NCBI RefSeq assembly: GCF_011752995.1
Contig: NZ_VWWL01000005.1
Span: 302,297-366,296 of the forward strand
DNA length: 64,000 nt
Source: Burkholderia sp. Ax-1724
GTDB taxonomy: Bacteria > Pseudomonadota > Gammaproteobacteria > Burkholderiales > Burkholderiaceae
Reading direction: 5' to 3'
Position numbers and translations under genes: made by a program. Each line of letters starts with the position of its first letter. Position 1 is the first letter of the stretch. Below are positions 62,178 through 64,000 of the stretch, one piece after another. The notes below the pieces were generated by a model. That model worked only from the letters and a program-made list of their open reading frames with translations. It was not told the DNA's origin and searched no databases.

Positions 62178-63176
62178 ATGTTTCGCATAACTAGACGGTT
62201 TTGCATGGCAGTCGCGCTGTGCGCGGCGAGTGCGATGAGCGTGTCGGCCTTCGCCGAGCCGCTGCAGAAGATCGTGCTGCGCACCGACTACAAGTTCAAC
62301 GGCTACGTCGCGCCGTTCGCGCTGGCCGTCGTGAACGGCTATTACAAACAGGCCGGTCTCGACGTATCGATCGAGCAGGGCCAGGGTTCGGGCACGACCG
62401 TGCAGACCGTCGCGTCCGGTGCCGACGACTTCGGTCTGTCCGATGCCTCGATCGCCGTGCTCGGCATTACCGCGCAGAACATCGGCGTGAAGCTCGTTTC
62501 CGTGTACACGCAAACGGCGACGATGGGGCTCATCTACCGCGCCAATTCGGGCTTCACCGGCGACCTCAAGCAATTGCAGCACAAGGCCGTGATTTCGAGC
62601 GCCGGCACCGCGGACCTGCGGATGCTGAATCCGGCGCTCGCGAGCGTGGGCATGAGCACCGACGACGTGCAACTGCAGATCGTCGATGCGAACGCGCGCG
62701 TGCCGCTGTTCCTGAAAACCGACGGCGCGTTCCTCACCGGCTTCGCGACCGGCGACCTGCTGCGCATCCGCAGCCGCATGCCCGACGCGAAGTACATGCC
62801 CTACGCGAAATACGGCGTGGTCGCGTACGGCACCGGCCTCATCGCGAGCGACGACATGCTCGCGAAGCATCCCGACGTGGTGCGCAAGTTCGTCGACGCG
62901 AGCCGCAAGGGCTGGGAAGCGGCGCAGCGCAACCCCGAGGCGGCCGTCGACGCGAGCCTGAAGCTGTACCCCGATCTGAACCGCGAGTTCGTGGCGGGCG
63001 GCCTGAAGATCGCGCTCAACGAACAGCTGCATACGCCGGCCACGGCCGGTCATCCGATTGGCTGGACCGACGAGGGCGACTGGAAAAAGATGCTCGACGT
63101 CCTCTCGAAGTACGCGGGTGTCCACAATCCGAAGGCACCGTCCGCTTACTACACCAACCAGTTCATCTCTCAATAG
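62178..63176 (+). CDS. ABC-transporter substrate-binding protein, NMT1/THI5 (SsuA) type
   Basis: 332 residues, AAAGGAG upstream. A signal peptide (MAVALCAASAMSVSAFA) precedes the mature protein, which begins EPLQKIVLRTDYKFNGYVAPFALAVVNGYYKQAGLDVSIEQGQGSGTTVQTVASGADDFGLSDAS, the NMT1-like pattern of binding proteins for pyrimidines, sulfonates and similar molecules. It would capture the operon's substrate in the periplasm. No permease or ATPase gene precedes it; they may lie beyond the window end. Confidence 0.88.
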   Translation: MFRITRRFCMAVALCAASAMSVSAFAEPLQKIVLRTDYKFNGYVAPFALAVVNGYYKQAGLDVSIEQGQGSGTTVQTVASGADDFGLSDASIAVLGITAQNIGVKLVSVYTQTATMGLIYRANSGFTGDLKQLQHKAVISSAGTADLRMLNPALASVGMSTDDVQLQIVDANARVPLFLKTDGAFLTGFATGDLLRIRSRMPDAKYMPYAKYGVVAYGTGLIASDDMLAKHPDVVRKFVDASRKGWEAAQRNPEAAVDASLKLYPDLNREFVAGGLKIALNEQLHTPATAGHPIGWTDEGDWKKMLDVLSKYAGVHNPKAPSAYYTNQFISQ

Positions 63177-63192
63177 GGACAGCGGGAACGCA

Positions 63193-64000
63193 ATGAGTAC
63201 AGCACAGGCAATCTATAACGCCATCGCCGCCGAGCAGATCGATCACGTGTTCTGCGTGCCGGGCGAAAGCTACCTCGCGGTGATGGACGCGTTTCACGGC
63301 AGCGACTCGCCGCGCCTGATCGCGACGCGCCACGAAGAGGGGGCTGGGCTGATGGCCGAGGCATGGGCCAAGGCCACCGGCAAGACCGGCGTCTGCATGG
63401 TGACGCGCGGGCCCGGCCTCACGCATCTGGCGATCGCGCTGCATACGGCGCAGCAGGACTCGACGCCGCTCGTCGCGCTGGTCGGCCAGGTGCCGTCGGA
63501 CGTGCGCTATCGCGAGGCGTTCCAGGAAATGGACGTGGTCGCGTATGCGCGGCCGATGGCGAAATGGGCACTCGAAATCGGCCGTGGCGACCGTGCCGCC
63601 GAACTGATGCAGAAGGCGTTTCACGTCGCGCAAAGCGGCCGGCCCGGCCCGGTGGTGGTGAGCCTGCCCGAGGACGTCGACCGCGAGCTGGCCGTCTCGG
63701 CGCCGGCGCGCATGGCCGAGGTCTACGCGGCGGCGCCGTCGCCGGCCGGCATCGAGGCGGCGGCCGCGCTGCTGCGCGACGCGAAGCGGCCGTGCATCGT
63801 GGTCGGCGGCGGCGTGACGCGCGGCGGCGCGAGCGCCGATGTCGTGGCGCTCGCCGAGAAGCTCGGCGCGGCGGTGTTTACCGGCTGGCGGCGCTTCGAT
63901 GCATTCCCGAATCACCATCCGCTGTATCTGGGACCGATGCCGGTGCTGCCGGCCGATCTGGCCGCGCCGCTGCTCGAAGCCGACGTGATCGTCGCGATCG
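63193..64000 (+). CDS. ThDP-dependent enzyme (acetolactate synthase-like), cut by window end
   Basis: The first 269 codons are present; the 3' part lies beyond the window. MSTAQAIYNAIAAEQIDHVFCVPGESYLAVMDAF with the catalytic Glu in TRHEEGAGLMAEAWAKATGKTGVCMVTRGPG is the Pyr domain of thiamine-diphosphate enzymes. The central domain begins near residue 190 (IEAAAALLRDAKRPCIVVGGGVTRGGA). It resembles acetolactate-synthase large-subunit-like catabolic enzymes, which decarboxylate 2-oxoacids or join aldehydes. It could act on the 2-oxo product of the Ldh-family enzyme (inference). It starts 16 bases after the binding-protein gene. Confidence 0.87.
   Translation, partial: MSTAQAIYNAIAAEQIDHVFCVPGESYLAVMDAFHGSDSPRLIATRHEEGAGLMAEAWAKATGKTGVCMVTRGPGLTHLAIALHTAQQDSTPLVALVGQVPSDVRYREAFQEMDVVAYARPMAKWALEIGRGDRAAELMQKAFHVAQSGRPGPVVVSLPEDVDRELAVSAPARMAEVYAAAPSPAGIEAAAALLRDAKRPCIVVGGGVTRGGASADVVALAEKLGAAVFTGWRRFDAFPNHHPLYLGPMPVLPADLAAPLLEADVIVAI

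Overview
The window looks like chromosomal DNA of a GC-rich beta-proteobacterium of the Burkholderia/Paraburkholderia group. The grounds are codon use with strong G/C at third positions, a T6SS gene order typical of Burkholderiaceae, a leucine-degradation (liu) operon with a divergent TetR regulator, and sugar-acid and dicarboxylate catabolic modules each with its own LysR, IclR or GntR regulator. No rRNA, tRNA, CRISPR array or insertion-sequence transposase was seen.

Layout. (1) 1-6834: end of a CHAT-domain protease-like gene, then a two-partner secretion pair, a TpsB outer-membrane pore and a large TpsA adhesin. (2) 6831-9442, minus strand: a sigma-like regulator, a PP2C phosphatase and a glycosyltransferase. 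(3) 9443-10215: an AT-rich regulatory gap. (4) 10216-32544: a nearly complete one-strand type VI secretion (T6SS) cluster in the order tssA, tssB, tssC, hcp, tagJ, tssE, tssF, tssG, clpV, a DUF4280 PAAR-like gene, vgrG, an FHA gene, tssK, tssL (with OmpA domain), tssM, tagF. No tssJ lipoprotein gene is visible. (5) 32752-35882: accessory or cargo genes: an OmpA-like periplasmic protein, a secreted HELGH protein, an NlpC/P60-like cysteine hydrolase and, on the opposite strand, a protein resembling microbial guanyl-specific RNases. The last two are good effector candidates.

(6) 35994-42910: a TetR regulator (probably LiuQ) divergent from liuABCD, with a palindrome overlapping the liuA promoter. 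(7) 43009-48816: a DUF1488 gene, then a minus-strand operon (DUF4286 protein, MFS permease, TIM-barrel isomerase) next to LysR and IclR genes, with two related IclR-type boxes. (8) 48843-52515: a damaged uronate locus. The uronate dehydrogenase gene has a frameshift, and the MFS transporter beside it has lost its N-terminal half. Between them lies a compositionally foreign three-gene cassette: PAAR protein, glycine-rich membrane toxin candidate, DUF7079-like immunity candidate. (9) 52618-57552: a GntR regulator, a DctA permease, a D-tartrate dehydratase-like enzyme and a PcaB-like lyase, with a clear promoter/operator in front of dctA. (10) 57597-64000: a LysR gene divergent from an operon of aldehyde dehydrogenase, M19 dipeptidase, Ldh-family oxidoreductase, NMT1-type binding protein and a ThDP enzyme cut by the window end.

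The most interesting content is the antibacterial arsenal: a T6SS with linked RNase-like and peptidoglycan-hydrolase-like genes, and an unlinked PAAR/toxin/immunity cassette that has replaced part of a sugar-acid locus. All functions are read from sequence by eye; no database search was run.
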